From Acidovorax sp. FHTAMBA (lineage in GTDB: Bacteria; Pseudomonadota; Gammaproteobacteria; Burkholderiales; Burkholderiaceae_C): 64,000 nucleotides of DNA. This document shows, piece after piece, positions 18,015 to 28,230 of the stretch. Position numbers and translations under genes: made by a program. The stretch lies in assembly GCF_038958875.1 (NCBI RefSeq), contig NZ_CP152407.1, forward strand, positions 193,501-257,500, written 5' to 3'. The notes below the pieces were generated by a model. The model ran no database searches. It worked only from the letters and a program-made list of their open reading frames with translations, and had not been told where the DNA came from. The first letter of the stretch is position 1. Every line of letters begins with the position of its first letter.

Positions 18015-20081
18015 ATGGCCAATACCCAGCAATCCCAACAGATGGCAAATGCGATCCGCGCATTGGCCATGGACGCCGTTCAACAAGCCAATTCCGGCCA
18101 CCCCGGCGCCCCCATGGGCATGGCCGACATGGCCGTGGGCCTGTGGGCTCGCCACCTCAAGCACAACCCGACCAACCCGCAGTGGTTTGACCGCGACCGG
18201 TTCGTGCTGAGTAACGGCCACGGCTCGATGCTGCTGTACGCGCTGCTGCACCTGTCGGGCTACAACCTGCCCATTGGCGAGCTCAAGAACTTCCGCCAGC
18301 TGCACAGCAAGACTGCCGGCCATCCCGAAGTGGGCGTGACCCCGGGCGTGGAAACCACCACCGGCCCGCTGGGCCAGGGCATCACCAACGCCGTGGGCTT
18401 TGCGCTGGCGGAAAAGCTGCTCGCCGCCGAGTTCAATCGCGAAGGACATGCCGTGGTGGACCACAACACCTTTGTGTTCCTGGGCGACGGCTGCCTGATG
18501 GAAGGCATCAGCCAGGAGGCGATTTCGCTCGCAGGCGCGTGGAAGCTCAACAAGCTCGTCGCGCTGTACGACGACAACGGCATTTCCATCGACGGCCAGG
18601 TCCTGCCCTGGTTTGCCGACAACACCGCGCTGCGCTTTGTCTCGGCCGGCTGGAACGTCATTGGCCCCATCGACGGCCATGACGCCGACAAGGTGGCCGA
18701 CGCCGTCGCCGAAGCCAAGAAGCAGTCCGAGCGCCCATCGCTCATCATCTGCAAGACGCACATCGGCAAGGGCAGCCCCAACCGCGTGAACACCGCCAAA
18801 GCCCATGGCGAGCCCCTGGGCGCTGAAGAGATCGCGCTGACGCGTGAAGCCCTGGGCTGGAGCAGCGAACCCTTCGTGATCCCTGAAGACGTGTACGCCA
18901 GCTGGGACGCCAAGTCCAACGGCCAGAAGGCCGAAGCCGCCTGGAACGACCGCTTTGCTGCTTACAGCAAGGCCTTCCCCGAGCTGGCCGCCGAGCTGAC
19001 GCGCCGCATGAACGGCGACCTGCCCGCCAACTTTGCGCAAGTGGCCGTGGACACCGTGGTGGCCGCCCACACCAAGGGCGAGACCGTGGCCAGCCGCAAG
19101 GCCAGCCAGCTGGCGCTCGAAGCCTTCACTGCCGCCCTGCCCGAACTGCTGGGCGGCAGCGCCGACCTGACGGGATCCAACCTCACCAACACCAAGAGCA
19201 CGCCCAACCTGCGCTTTGACATGCAGGGCGCCGTGGTCAAGACCGAAGCCGCGAATGGCGACAAGGTGGGTGGCCGCCACATCAACTACGGCGTGCGCGA
19301 ATTCGGCATGGCGGCCATCATGAACGGCGTGGCACTGCACGGCGGCTTCATCCCCTACGGCGGCACCTTCCTGACCTTCAGCGACTACAGCCGCAACGCC
19401 ATCCGCATGGCTGCGCTGATGAAGCAGCGCGTGATCCACGTGTTCACGCACGACTCCATCGGCCTGGGCGAAGACGGCCCCACGCACCAGTCCATCGAGC
19501 ACGTGGCCAGCCTGCGCCTGATCCCCAATCTGGATGTGTGGCGCCCGGCCGACACGGCCGAGACCGCCGTGGCCTGGAGCGTGGCCCTGAGTAACCGCAA
19601 CAAGCCCACTGTGCTGGCACTGTCGCGCCAGAACCTGCAGCACCTTTCCGCTTTGGCGCCCAAGCGCAACCTGGGCGACATCTCGCGCGGCGCTTACGTG
19701 CTGAGCGAGCCTGCCGATGTGGGCATCAAGAAGAAGCCCGTGGCCGTGATCATCGCCACCGGCTCCGAAGTGCAGCTGGCCCTGAAAGCCCAGCGCCTGC
19801 TGGCCGACAAGAAGGTGCCGGTGCGCGTGGTCTCCATGCCCAGCACCACCACCTTCGACCGCGAAGACGCCAAGTACAAGAGCAGCGTGCTGCCCGCCGG
19901 AGTGCCCCGCGTGGCCGTGGAAATGGGCGTGACCGACGGCTGGTGGAAATACGGCTGCGCCGCCGTGGTGGGCATCGACACCTACGGCGAATCGGCACCT
20001 GCGCCCGTGCTGTTCAAGCACTTCGGCTTCACCGAAGAGAACGTGGCGGCCACCGTGCTGGCGGTGTTGCGCCGCCGATAG
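18015..20081 (+). CDS. tkt: Transketolase
   Basis: A thiamine-diphosphate enzyme (688 residues) that moves two-carbon units between sugar phosphates in the non-oxidative pentose phosphate pathway. Evidence: MDAVQQANSGHPGAPMGMAD near the N-terminus, VLSNGHGSMLLYA, the ThDP motif from GDGCLMEGISQEA to NDNG-like DDNGISIDG, and the pyrimidine domain with FLTFSDYSRNAIRMAAL and HVFTHDSIGLGEDGPTHQ. It lies upstream of gap in the same direction, but a two-gene insertion of different composition separates them. Confidence 0.96.
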   Translation: MANTQQSQQMANAIRALAMDAVQQANSGHPGAPMGMADMAVGLWARHLKHNPTNPQWFDRDRFVLSNGHGSMLLYALLHLSGYNLPIGELKNFRQLHSKTAGHPEVGVTPGVETTTGPLGQGITNAVGFALAEKLLAAEFNREGHAVVDHNTFVFLGDGCLMEGISQEAISLAGAWKLNKLVALYDDNGISIDGQVLPWFADNTALRFVSAGWNVIGPIDGHDADKVADAVAEAKKQSERPSLIICKTHIGKGSPNRVNTAKAHGEPLGAEEIALTREALGWSSEPFVIPEDVYASWDAKSNGQKAEAAWNDRFAAYSKAFPELAAELTRRMNGDLPANFAQVAVDTVVAAHTKGETVASRKASQLALEAFTAALPELLGGSADLTGSNLTNTKSTPNLRFDMQGAVVKTEAANGDKVGGRHINYGVREFGMAAIMNGVALHGGFIPYGGTFLTFSDYSRNAIRMAALMKQRVIHVFTHDSIGLGEDGPTHQSIEHVASLRLIPNLDVWRPADTAETAVAWSVALSNRNKPTVLALSRQNLQHLSALAPKRNLGDISRGAYVLSEPADVGIKKKPVAVIIATGSEVQLALKAQRLLADKKVPVRVVSMPSTTTFDREDAKYKSSVLPAGVPRVAVEMGVTDGWWKYGCAAVVGIDTYGESAPAPVLFKHFGFTEENVAATVLAVLRRR

Positions 20082-20116
20082 AGACGGACGCCGAAGTACT
20101 GCTGAACGGAACGCAC

Positions 20117-20989
20117 ATGTGGGTACTTACAGAGGCTGCCGATTGGTTTGATCGTCAGCGCGGGGAAAGCGAACAGATTCTGGATCGCTGGGTGGAGGAC
20201 TCGCAGTACTCCGTAGGATCCATGGTGGGAGCATCGGCGACCAAGGCACTGATGACCTTTGGCGGTGGCTTTGTCGACCTTCTGCGTCTGGGCGATGGTC
20301 TCAGACAAGGGACCCTCAGTGGAGCGGGAACTGATGCACTGCGTTTCGCTGCCGTCTTTCCCGTCGGCAAAGCCGTTAGTTTCCTGAAGACCACGAAGGG
20401 AATCACAGCCGCGCGATTCGTTGCCGACACCGGTGGTCCCAATTGTTTCTGGGTGGCATCTGCAAAGGCTTTGCGCCAATTGCATCACTCAACCAATGGC
20501 CGTTTGCTCGTGGGGGTCGAGGACCTGGCCAAAGCGCTCGGAATGCCGATGAACGCGCTTTGGACGATCCCGAATCTAGCGACCGGCATCGGATATCTGC
20601 AGCGGCTCGGCGCCAGAATTGGTGCTGTCACCAAGGTTGCCACTGCCCGAGACATCGAACGCTTGCTGCCCCGTGACGGCAGTGTACTCATGCTGGCAGT
20701 TCGGGTGGAGCAGGCCGGCAAGGTGATTGGCGGACACGCGATTTACGCGTTCCGCAACGCATTGGGCCAAGTGCGCTATATGGACCGCACCGTCGGCGGA
20801 AAATTCAGTGGTGCCATTCAAGGAACCTACAAAAGCATTGCCGAAATTGCGCCCATGTATGGAGCTTCTGCACTGGTCCCCTATGAAGCGGCGCTCATCC
20901 ACAACTTGCTTGTGAAATCCGTGCTGCATGAAACACCCCGGCTGTTCATCCCTGTGCTGGGACTGATTGCCGAGGAGCGCGCCAGATGA
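20117..20989 (+). CDS. Papain-fold-like protein, candidate toxin/effector
   Basis: 290 residues with no signal peptide. An N-terminal helical part (1-100) contains small Gly/Ala-rich stretches (MVGASATKALMTFGGGFVDL). The C-terminal part has the layout of a papain-like cysteine-peptidase fold: TGGPNCFWVASAKALRQ places Cys110 at a helix start, and GGHAIYAFRNALGQVRYMDR supplies His207 and Asp223 with classic spacing. Such domains occur at the ends of polymorphic toxins. The ATG at 20117 follows weak GAACGGAACG. Base composition is visibly less GC-rich and codons such as TTA, GTA and CTA are used, unlike tkt and gap. The stop overlaps the next start (ATGA). A toxin role is inference; an ordinary peptidase or transglutaminase-like enzyme is possible. 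Confidence 0.72.
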   Translation: MWVLTEAADWFDRQRGESEQILDRWVEDSQYSVGSMVGASATKALMTFGGGFVDLLRLGDGLRQGTLSGAGTDALRFAAVFPVGKAVSFLKTTKGITAARFVADTGGPNCFWVASAKALRQLHHSTNGRLLVGVEDLAKALGMPMNALWTIPNLATGIGYLQRLGARIGAVTKVATARDIERLLPRDGSVLMLAVRVEQAGKVIGGHAIYAFRNALGQVRYMDRTVGGKFSGAIQGTYKSIAEIAPMYGASALVPYEAALIHNLLVKSVLHETPRLFIPVLGLIAEERAR

Positions 20990-21291
20990 ACCCGGCCCAG
21001 TGCAGCGTGTGCGGCATACACGCAACCCAAGAGACCGGGGCGCGCAGGGGCGAGTGGCTTTCGTTTGCAGACTACCAACCGGCGGACGCTGCCATGTTGT
21101 CGCATCCGCAGGGACTCGCGTACTTTTGCTCGGAGCATTTGGCTTCCGCACACGCACTCAGGCATCTGACAGCGGATGAAGCAATTGTCCAGTTGCGTGA
21201 ACAGACCCGGACTGAAGCCGTTTTGTGCGAAAGCACTTCACCTAAACCAGCCAATGGTGTGAGACGACTCATCCAGTGGCTCAAGGCGTGA
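20986..21291 (+). CDS. Small Cys-rich protein, candidate immunity partner
   Basis: 101 residues, translationally coupled to the preceding gene by an ATGA overlap. Paired metal-binding residues (CSVC at 6-9 and CSEH at about 48-51) suggest a small zinc-binding fold, followed by a helical stretch (LTADEAIVQLREQTRTEA) and a basic tail ending RRLIQWLKA. No family recognised. The coupling to a papain-fold-like protein and the shared lower GC suggest an immunity or regulatory partner; this is inferred from arrangement only. Confidence 0.68.
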   Translation: MNPAQCSVCGIHATQETGARRGEWLSFADYQPADAAMLSHPQGLAYFCSEHLASAHALRHLTADEAIVQLREQTRTEAVLCESTSPKPANGVRRLIQWLKA

Positions 21292-21352
21292 CACCAGCGC
21301 GCCTACTCAAATTGCGCCAGACCCTATTCATTTCACTACCCTGGAGAAAAGT

Positions 21353-22351
21353 ATGACCATCAAGATTGGTATCAACGGCTTCGGCCGCATCGGCCGCAAC
21401 GTGCTGCGCTCGGCCATCCAGAACTTCAGCGACATCGAAGTCGTGGGCATCAACGACCTGCTGGAGCCTGAGTACCTCGCGTACATGCTGCAGTACGACT
21501 CGGTGCACGGCCGCTTCAAGGGCACCGTGGCGGTCGAGGGCAACACCCTGATCGTCAATGGCAAGAAGATCCGCCTGACGCAAGAGCGCGACCCCTCCAA
21601 CCTGAAGTGGAACGAAGTCGGCGCCGACGTGGTGATCGAATCCACCGGCCTGTTCCTCGACAAGGTCACCGCGCAAAAGCACATCGACGCCGGCGCCAAG
21701 AAGGTCATCCTGTCGGCCCCCTCCAAGGACGACACCCCCATGTTCGTGTTCGGCGTGAACCACGACACGTATGCTGGCCAGGCCATCGTGTCCAATGCCT
21801 CGTGCACCACCAACTGCTTGGCCCCCGTGGCCAAGGTGCTGAATGACAAGTGGGGCATCAAGCGCGGCCTGATGACCACCGTGCACGCAGCCACCGCCAC
21901 ACAAAAGACCGTGGACGGCCCGTCCAACAAGGACTGGCGCGGCGGCCGCGGCATTCTGGAAAACATCATTCCTTCGAGCACCGGCGCTGCCAAGGCCGTG
22001 GGCGTGGTGATCCCTGCGCTGAACAAGAAGCTGACCGGCATGTCCTTCCGCGTGCCCACGTCCGACGTGTCGGTGGTGGACCTGACGGTGGAGCTGGACA
22101 AGGCTGCCACCTACGAAGAAATCAAGGCCGAGATGAAGGCCCAGTCCGAAGGCGCCCTGAAGGGCGTGCTGGGCTACACCGAAGACAAGGTGGTGGCCAC
22201 CGACTTCCGTGGCGACACCCGCACTTCGATCTTTGACGCCGACGCCGGCATCGCCCTGGACGGCACGTTCGTGAAGATCGTCAGCTGGTACGACAACGAA
22301 TGGGGCTATTCGAACAAGTGCCTGGAAATGGTTCGCGTGGTCTCCAAGTAA
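21353..22351 (+). CDS. gap: Glyceraldehyde-3-phosphate dehydrogenase, type I
   Basis: Oxidises and phosphorylates glyceraldehyde-3-phosphate with NAD+ in glycolysis. 332 residues: NAD-binding GINGFGRIGRN at the start, INDL at about 33-36 favouring NAD, catalytic Cys151 in SNASCTTNCLAP, RDGRG-like RGGRGILENIIPSSTGAAK, and WYDNEWGYSNKCLEM at the C-terminus. The start has a good ribosome-binding site (CTGGAGAAAAGT). A strong terminator follows at 22470-22506. Confidence 0.97.
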   Translation: MTIKIGINGFGRIGRNVLRSAIQNFSDIEVVGINDLLEPEYLAYMLQYDSVHGRFKGTVAVEGNTLIVNGKKIRLTQERDPSNLKWNEVGADVVIESTGLFLDKVTAQKHIDAGAKKVILSAPSKDDTPMFVFGVNHDTYAGQAIVSNASCTTNCLAPVAKVLNDKWGIKRGLMTTVHAATATQKTVDGPSNKDWRGGRGILENIIPSSTGAAKAVGVVIPALNKKLTGMSFRVPTSDVSVVDLTVELDKAATYEEIKAEMKAQSEGALKGVLGYTEDKVVATDFRGDTRTSIFDADAGIALDGTFVKIVSWYDNEWGYSNKCLEMVRVVSK

Positions 22352-22469
22352 ACACACCTTGCGCGAACGCGGGGCAGGCCCCATGCTTGAGCGCGGTGCG
22401 CAACGGCAACCCTCTTCGTCGCGCACCCGGATGAGCGTTGAACAAGCGCTGACAGCAACTACCCTGTTC

Positions 22470-22506
22470 AAGCAGGTCGCCTGCAAAGGCGACCTGCTTT
22501 TTTTTT
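22470..22506 (+). terminator. Rho-independent terminator of gap
   Basis: An 11-bp stem (AGCAGGTCGCC with GGCGACCTGCT), a six-base loop and a run of nine T residues, 119 bp past the gap stop codon and between converging gap and mscS-family genes. Confidence 0.93.
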
Positions 22507-22543
22507 ACGTGCCCCACACGCGGCGACGCGGAACACCCGGGAT

Positions 22544-23692
22544 TCAACGGCTACCCACCGATTGCTCTGCGACTGAAGCCGTGGCCACTGGCACGGGCGC
22601 GGGTGCGGGTGCCTGCACGGGGGCGCTGGCGATGTGCACCGTGCGGGTAGGGAACGCAAACTCCACCCCCAAGGCCTTGAGCTCGCGCATCAGGCCGAGG
22701 TTCAATGCCTGCTGCATGTCCATGTAGACGCTGAAAGCCGGGTCTTCGACGATATAGACCACTTCGTAGTCGAGCGAGCTGGCACCAAACGCCTTGAAAT
22801 GCGCGCGGTCAAAACGCAGTTTGGGGTGGGCCTCGATGAGCTTGCGCACGATACCCGGGATGGCCTCGGCCTGCTCGGGTGTGGTGTCGTAGGTCACCCC
22901 GAAGCCGAACACGATGCGCCGGCGCTCCAGCATGCGGAAGTTGCTGATGGTCTGCTTGAGCAGGTCGGTGTTCGACATCACGATCTGCTCGCCCTGCAGG
23001 CTCCGGATGCGGGTGGTCTTGAGGCCAATCACCTGCACCGTGCCCGACACACTGCCCACCACCACAAAGTCGCCCACTTCAAACGGCTTGTCCACTGCGA
23101 TGGCAAGTGAGGCAAACAGGTCGCCCAGAATGTTCTGCACCGCCAGGGCCACAGCAATGCCGCCCACCCCCAGGCTGGCGATGAAGGCCGTGATGTTGAC
23201 GCCCACGTTCGACAAGATAGCCAGCAGCACCACGCTCCACAGCAGCGTGCGCAGGCCCCAGGACATCAGCGTGGCCGATGCGCTCACCTGGGTCATGCCG
23301 GTGGAAGAGTGCCGTTGCACGTAGCGGCGCACGCCGATGCCGATCGCGCGCATTCCCCACAGCCCCATCTGCAATGCCACTGCCACAAACCACAACTGAC
23401 TCAGGCGGCTCTCCCACCGACCGGGCAGGTCCAGCAGGCTGGCGCCCACAAGCAGCGCCACCACCAGCATCAGCGTGCGGCTCGTGCCCTTCAGCACATC
23501 CACCACCGTCATGGCCATGCCGCTTTGCGACTGCGTGGCCCATGCCTTGGCACGGCGTGTGATCAGGTACAGGGCCACCAGTATGGCCACATAGGTGGCG
23601 GTGGCGGCCGCTACGGCCACGAGAAGGCTCCACAACGGTATTCCGGCGAAGGTGGTCTCCTGAACCCAGGTGAGAAAGGTGGATGGCTGCAT
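22544..23692 (-). CDS. MscS-family mechanosensitive channel
   Basis: A 382-residue inner-membrane channel expected to open under membrane tension and release solutes on hypo-osmotic shock. Several N-terminal membrane helices precede the pore helix, the Gly/Ala-rich stretch SLGVGGIAVALAVQNILGDL. The conserved beta domain follows with DKPFEVGDFVVVG and the VIGLKTTRIRSLQGEQIVM segment, then the alpha/beta C-terminal domain. The last about 25 residues are Ala/Pro-rich and look disordered. It converges with gap. Confidence 0.92.
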   Translation of the reverse strand: MQPSTFLTWVQETTFAGIPLWSLLVAVAAATATYVAILVALYLITRRAKAWATQSQSGMAMTVVDVLKGTSRTLMLVVALLVGASLLDLPGRWESRLSQLWFVAVALQMGLWGMRAIGIGVRRYVQRHSSTGMTQVSASATLMSWGLRTLLWSVVLLAILSNVGVNITAFIASLGVGGIAVALAVQNILGDLFASLAIAVDKPFEVGDFVVVGSVSGTVQVIGLKTTRIRSLQGEQIVMSNTDLLKQTISNFRMLERRRIVFGFGVTYDTTPEQAEAIPGIVRKLIEAHPKLRFDRAHFKAFGASSLDYEVVYIVEDPAFSVYMDMQQALNLGLMRELKALGVEFAFPTRTVHIASAPVQAPAPAPVPVATASVAEQSVGSR

Positions 23693-24065
23693 GCGGGGTG
23701 CTCTCCTCTTCGTTGTGCTGTAGCGGAAATGGCGGGGCGCGGGGCCAGAAAGGTCCGACCTTCGCGATGTGTGGATGGGTGGTGACTCAGCGCCTTGAGC
23801 GAAGCACCCGGACGGTGTCGCCCTCTGATCGAGACACCCGGCAAGTCAGAGTTCCCGAAGGAGGGGCAGACCTTGGCCGTCACACAGAGGCTCGGGCAAC
23901 ACACGCAACGGTTCGTAAGACATGCCCCACAGCCATACAGAGGCAGGGCCTACGCCTGTGGGGTGCGCACGCACCAACAATGCATCAACACCAGAACACC
24001 CCTGGCTGCCCGCCCGACACCTCGCGGCGGCATCTCCCACAACCTCCAGAGGAGTCCATCACACC
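23693..24065. other. Gene-free interval upstream of the DUF4398 lipoprotein
   Basis: 373 bases between the divergent mscS-family and DUF4398 genes. No frame here has a convincing product. It must hold promoters for both genes. I see no clear repeat or operator. Confidence 0.6.
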
Positions 24066-24443
24066 ATGCATTCATTCGCACCGATCCGTACCGCCGCAGC
24101 GGTCCTCGCACTGGGCGCACTGGCCGCCTGTTCCTCCACTCCGGCACCCACCGAGCAGATGGCCGTCAGCCGGACCACCGTGAACCGCGTGGCCTCAGCG
24201 CCTGCCGTAGCCACCACTGCACCGGTGGAGATGAGCCAAGCGCGTGAAAAGCTGATGCAGGCCGAAAAAGCCATGGTGGCGGAAGACTATGTGACGGCAC
24301 GCCGTCTGGCTGCTGAGGCCGAAGTGGATGCGCGCGTCGCCGAGACCCGCGCTGACGCTGCCAGCAACGCTGCCAACCTCGCGCAGGTGCAAGACGGCAT
24401 CCGCGCGCTGCAAGAAGAAATCAACCGCCGCTCGCCCCGCTAA
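24066..24443 (+). CDS. DUF4398-type small lipoprotein
   Basis: 125 residues. The signal peptide ends in the lipobox GALAACSS, so the protein should be lipidated. The mature part is a long Ala-rich helix with the pattern AREKLMQAEKAMVAEDYVTA typical of DUF4398 proteins. The ATG at 24066 follows AGAGGAG at good spacing. It is the first gene of a pair with the OmpA-like lipoprotein 96 bp downstream. A role in envelope structure is inferred from the neighbour. Confidence 0.82.
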   Translation: MHSFAPIRTAAAVLALGALAACSSTPAPTEQMAVSRTTVNRVASAPAVATTAPVEMSQAREKLMQAEKAMVAEDYVTARRLAAEAEVDARVAETRADAASNAANLAQVQDGIRALQEEINRRSPR

Positions 24444-24539
24444 GGGCGTGGGGCGCTTGCGCCCGCCCTGGCCTCGCCTCAGTCAGCCACTGCTGAGGCG
24501 CTGCGATTGCCCAGCATCCATTTCAAGGAACCACACACC

Positions 24540-25481
24540 ATGCATCCTATTTTTCGCCGCACCACCGCCTTGTGCACCAGCCTGATTGCCGTCGGCCTTC
24601 TGGCCGCATGCGCCAGCACCACACCATCACCCGCGCTGGAAGAAGCCCGCACCGCAGTGAGCAGTGCCGCCGGAAATCCCGCCGTCAACCAGTATGCACA
24701 GCTGGAGCTCAAGCAGGCGACGGACGCCCTGGCCAGGGCCGACCGCGTCTGGGCCGACGACCGTGACACCGCTGAAACCAACCACCTGGCGTACCTTGCC
24801 CGCCAACACGCCGAGATCGCTACCAACACCGCCCGTGCACGCCAGCTGGATGCCAACATCAAGCAAGCGGGCAGTGAAGCAGACCGCATTCGCCTGCAGG
24901 CACGCACCGAGGAGGCCGACGCCGCCCGCCTGCGTGCCGAAGCACAAACCCGCAATGCCCAGATCGCCCAGCAGCAGGCCCTGAGCGCCGAGCAGCGAGC
25001 CGCACAACAGCAAGCCCAGGCCGCGGCGGCCATGGCCCAGGCCAGCGCAGCGCAAGACCGGGTGCGCGCCCTCGAGGCCCAGCTGCGCGACATGGAAGCG
25101 CAGCAGACCGAACGCGGCCTGCTGGTCACCCTGGGCGATGTGCTGTTTGCCTTCAACAAGGCCGAGCTGTCGGCCCAGGCTGGCCCGCGCCTGGACAAGC
25201 TGGCCAGCTTCCTCCAGCAGTTCCCCGACCGCAAACTGCTGATCGAGGGTTACACCGACAGCGTGGGTGGTGACAGCTACAACCAGGAACTGTCAGAACG
25301 CCGCGCCCAGGCCGTGCGTGATGCACTGGTGCAGCGCGGTGTGGACTCCAGCCGCATCACTGCACGCGGCTACGGCAAGGCCCACCCCGTTGCCGATAAC
25401 GCATCACCCGAGGGCCGCGCCATGAATCGCCGCGTGGAGATCGTGATTGCGGATGACAAGGGAAACCTGCGCGGCAGATAA
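24540..25481 (+). CDS. OmpA-family lipoprotein with DUF4398 domain
   Basis: 313 residues. The lipobox GLLAACAS follows a hydrophobic signal; a DUF4398-like helix covers about 30-100; a long Gln/Ala-rich coiled coil about 100-195; then an OmpA C-terminal domain about 200-310. That domain has LFAFNKAELSAQAGPRLDKL, the peptidoglycan-binding LIEGYTDSVGGDSYNQELSE, and RAQAVRDALV...GYGKAHPVADN. It probably tethers the outer membrane to peptidoglycan through diaminopimelate binding. It belongs with the preceding lipoprotein gene. Confidence 0.9.
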   Translation: MHPIFRRTTALCTSLIAVGLLAACASTTPSPALEEARTAVSSAAGNPAVNQYAQLELKQATDALARADRVWADDRDTAETNHLAYLARQHAEIATNTARARQLDANIKQAGSEADRIRLQARTEEADAARLRAEAQTRNAQIAQQQALSAEQRAAQQQAQAAAAMAQASAAQDRVRALEAQLRDMEAQQTERGLLVTLGDVLFAFNKAELSAQAGPRLDKLASFLQQFPDRKLLIEGYTDSVGGDSYNQELSERRAQAVRDALVQRGVDSSRITARGYGKAHPVADNASPEGRAMNRRVEIVIADDKGNLRGR

Positions 25482-25485
25482 AGTA

Positions 25486-25620
25486 CACCCCCCTGAGGCG
25501 CTGCGCGCCTTCCCCCCGCTCTCGCACCGCTGCGCGTTGCGGGCAGGGGGACGCCGCCATCGCTCGCTAGCGAAGCGCCGCCCGTGCGGCTTGGCGGCCC
25601 TTGCGCGGCGGCCACTGGCT
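25486..25620 (+). repeat. GC-rich dispersed repeat, family 2, copy C
   Basis: Begins five bases after the OmpA-like stop codon: CCCCCCTGAGGCGCTGCGCG, then CCTTCCCCC and a tail CGCTAGCGAAGCGCC..GCGGCGGCCACTGGC. It shares blocks with copies A and B. It occupies most of the gap before the convergent aldo/keto reductase gene. Confidence 0.6.
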
Positions 25621-25676
25621 TGAGCCACGCCGGTTTCTGCGGCCTATATCAACAAACCAGTCAAAGACCGCGCCGC

Positions 25677-26696
<1,020 letters not shown>

Positions 26697-26789
26697 GCCG
26701 CAAGCTTACGGCAAGCGCAACCAGACACCCACGGCGATCCAGCACCGTCCGTGACAGGCCCTGCCCGCCATTGCATGGACAATCTGCGC

Positions 26790-28106
26790 ATGTCTGGCAC
26801 ACCGTCTCACTCACACCCTTCGTCCCTGAGCCCCGTGCTGATTGCCGGCGGCGGCATCGGTGGCATGGCCACGGCCCTCACCCTGCACCAGATCGGCGTG
26901 CCCTGCGTCGTCTTTGAAACCGTGCCCGAGCTGCAACCGCTGGGCGTGGGCATCAACCTGCAGCCCAATGCCGTGCGCGAGCTGCACGACTTGGGCTTTG
27001 GCAACGAGGTGCTGGACACCATTGGCCTGCAGGCGCGCGAATGGGCGCTGGTGGGGCGCAACGGCAACGAGGTGTACGCAGAGCCACGCGGCCTCGCGGC
27101 GGGCTACCACTGGCCGCAGTATGCGGTGCACCGGGGGCAGCTGCAGATGATGCTGTACCACGCCGTCAAGGCGCGCCTGGGCGACGCCGCCGTGCAACTG
27201 GGGCAACGCGTGGTGGGCTACCGGCAGGATGCGAACGGCGTCACCGCCATCGTCGAGACACGCGATGGAGACAAGCGCGAAGTGACGGGATCGCTGCTGA
27301 TTGCCGCCGATGGCCTGCACTCGGCCGTGCGGGCGCAGATGCACCCCACGCAGCCACCCATCCAGTGGGGCGGCGCCATTATGTGGCGCGGCACCACACC
27401 GGGGGTGCCGGTGCGCACGGGCGCTTCGTTTGTGGGCGTGGGCTCGCTGCGGCACCGCGTGGTGTTCTACCCCATCACGCCGCCCGACCCGGCCACGGGC
27501 CTGGCCACCATCAACTGGATTGCCGAGATCACGGTGGACAACCAGGGCGGCTGGCAGCAAGGCGACTGGAACCGGCGTGTGGCGCTGGAGGAATTCGCTC
27601 ACCACTTTGACGGCTGGAACTACAGCTGGCTCGACGTGCCCGCCATGCTGCGCGGCGCCACGGACATTTTTGAGTACCCCATGATCGACCGCGACCCCGT
27701 GCCCACCTGGGTGGACGGCCGCGTGGCGCTGCTGGGCGATGCGGCGCACGTGATGTACCCCGTGGGCTCCAACGGTGCCAGCCAGGCCATTGTGGATGCG
27801 CGCGTGCTGGGGGCGCAGTTGCTTGCGCATGGCGTGGGACCGCAGGCGCTGCGCGCCTTTGACGACAAGCTGTGCAAGGACATCTCGGCGCTGGTGCTGC
27901 GCAACCGGGGCTCTGGCCCCTTTGGCCTGCTGGGGCTGGTGGACGAGCGCTGTGGCGGGGTGTTCGACCACATCGACGACGTGCTGCCGCGCGAGGAACG
28001 CGAAGGCTTCATGGCCCGCTACAAGGCGGCGGCGGGGTTTGCGATCGAGACGCTGAATGCGGCGCCGCCCACCATTGCACCGGGGCTGCGCGTGACCATG
28101 GGCTGA
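26790..28106 (+). CDS. FAD-dependent monooxygenase (PhzS/aromatic hydroxylase-like)
   Basis: A 438-residue group A flavoprotein monooxygenase. The FAD-binding GxGxxG is in IAGGGIGGMATALTLHQIG, the DG motif is IAADGLHSAVRAQM, and the GD motif is RVALLGDAAHVMYPVGSNGA. The closest look is to the PhzS-like group rather than PobA. It may hydroxylate an aromatic acid, and it lies next to a protocatechuate operon, but its frame converges with that operon and the substrate is not readable from sequence. In-frame ATGs at 26775 and 26790 are both possible; the second is chosen because it starts nearer the Rossmann strand. Confidence 0.85.
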   Translation: MSGTPSHSHPSSLSPVLIAGGGIGGMATALTLHQIGVPCVVFETVPELQPLGVGINLQPNAVRELHDLGFGNEVLDTIGLQAREWALVGRNGNEVYAEPRGLAAGYHWPQYAVHRGQLQMMLYHAVKARLGDAAVQLGQRVVGYRQDANGVTAIVETRDGDKREVTGSLLIAADGLHSAVRAQMHPTQPPIQWGGAIMWRGTTPGVPVRTGASFVGVGSLRHRVVFYPITPPDPATGLATINWIAEITVDNQGGWQQGDWNRRVALEEFAHHFDGWNYSWLDVPAMLRGATDIFEYPMIDRDPVPTWVDGRVALLGDAAHVMYPVGSNGASQAIVDARVLGAQLLAHGVGPQALRAFDDKLCKDISALVLRNRGSGPFGLLGLVDERCGGVFDHIDDVLPREEREGFMARYKAAAGFAIETLNAAPPTIAPGLRVTMG

Positions 28107-28170
28107 CTCGCCATGGGCGCGCATCGTCGCGCACAGGCGGAGTGGGCCGGGTCGCACGAGTCCCCTCAAT

Positions 28171-28224
28171 ATCAATTTGATAGCTACCAGCGCTTACTGG
28201 ATAAGCGCTAGAGGCCTATTTGAC
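28171..28224 (+). repeat. Palindromic repeat family 1, copy 4
   Basis: TTTGATAGCTACCAGCGCTT, then ACTGGATAAGCGCTAGAGGCCTATTTGA in pieces: core AGCGCTT and AAGCGCT separated by six bases. It lies between the convergent monooxygenase and pmdC genes, where a stem could form in either transcript. Confidence 0.9.
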
Positions 28225-28230
28225 CCCAAA

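Noticed and set aside
17505..20021. An 838-codon minus-strand frame that includes speD.
   Set aside because: Only its last 129 codons are a gene (speD); the rest is the complement of tkt.
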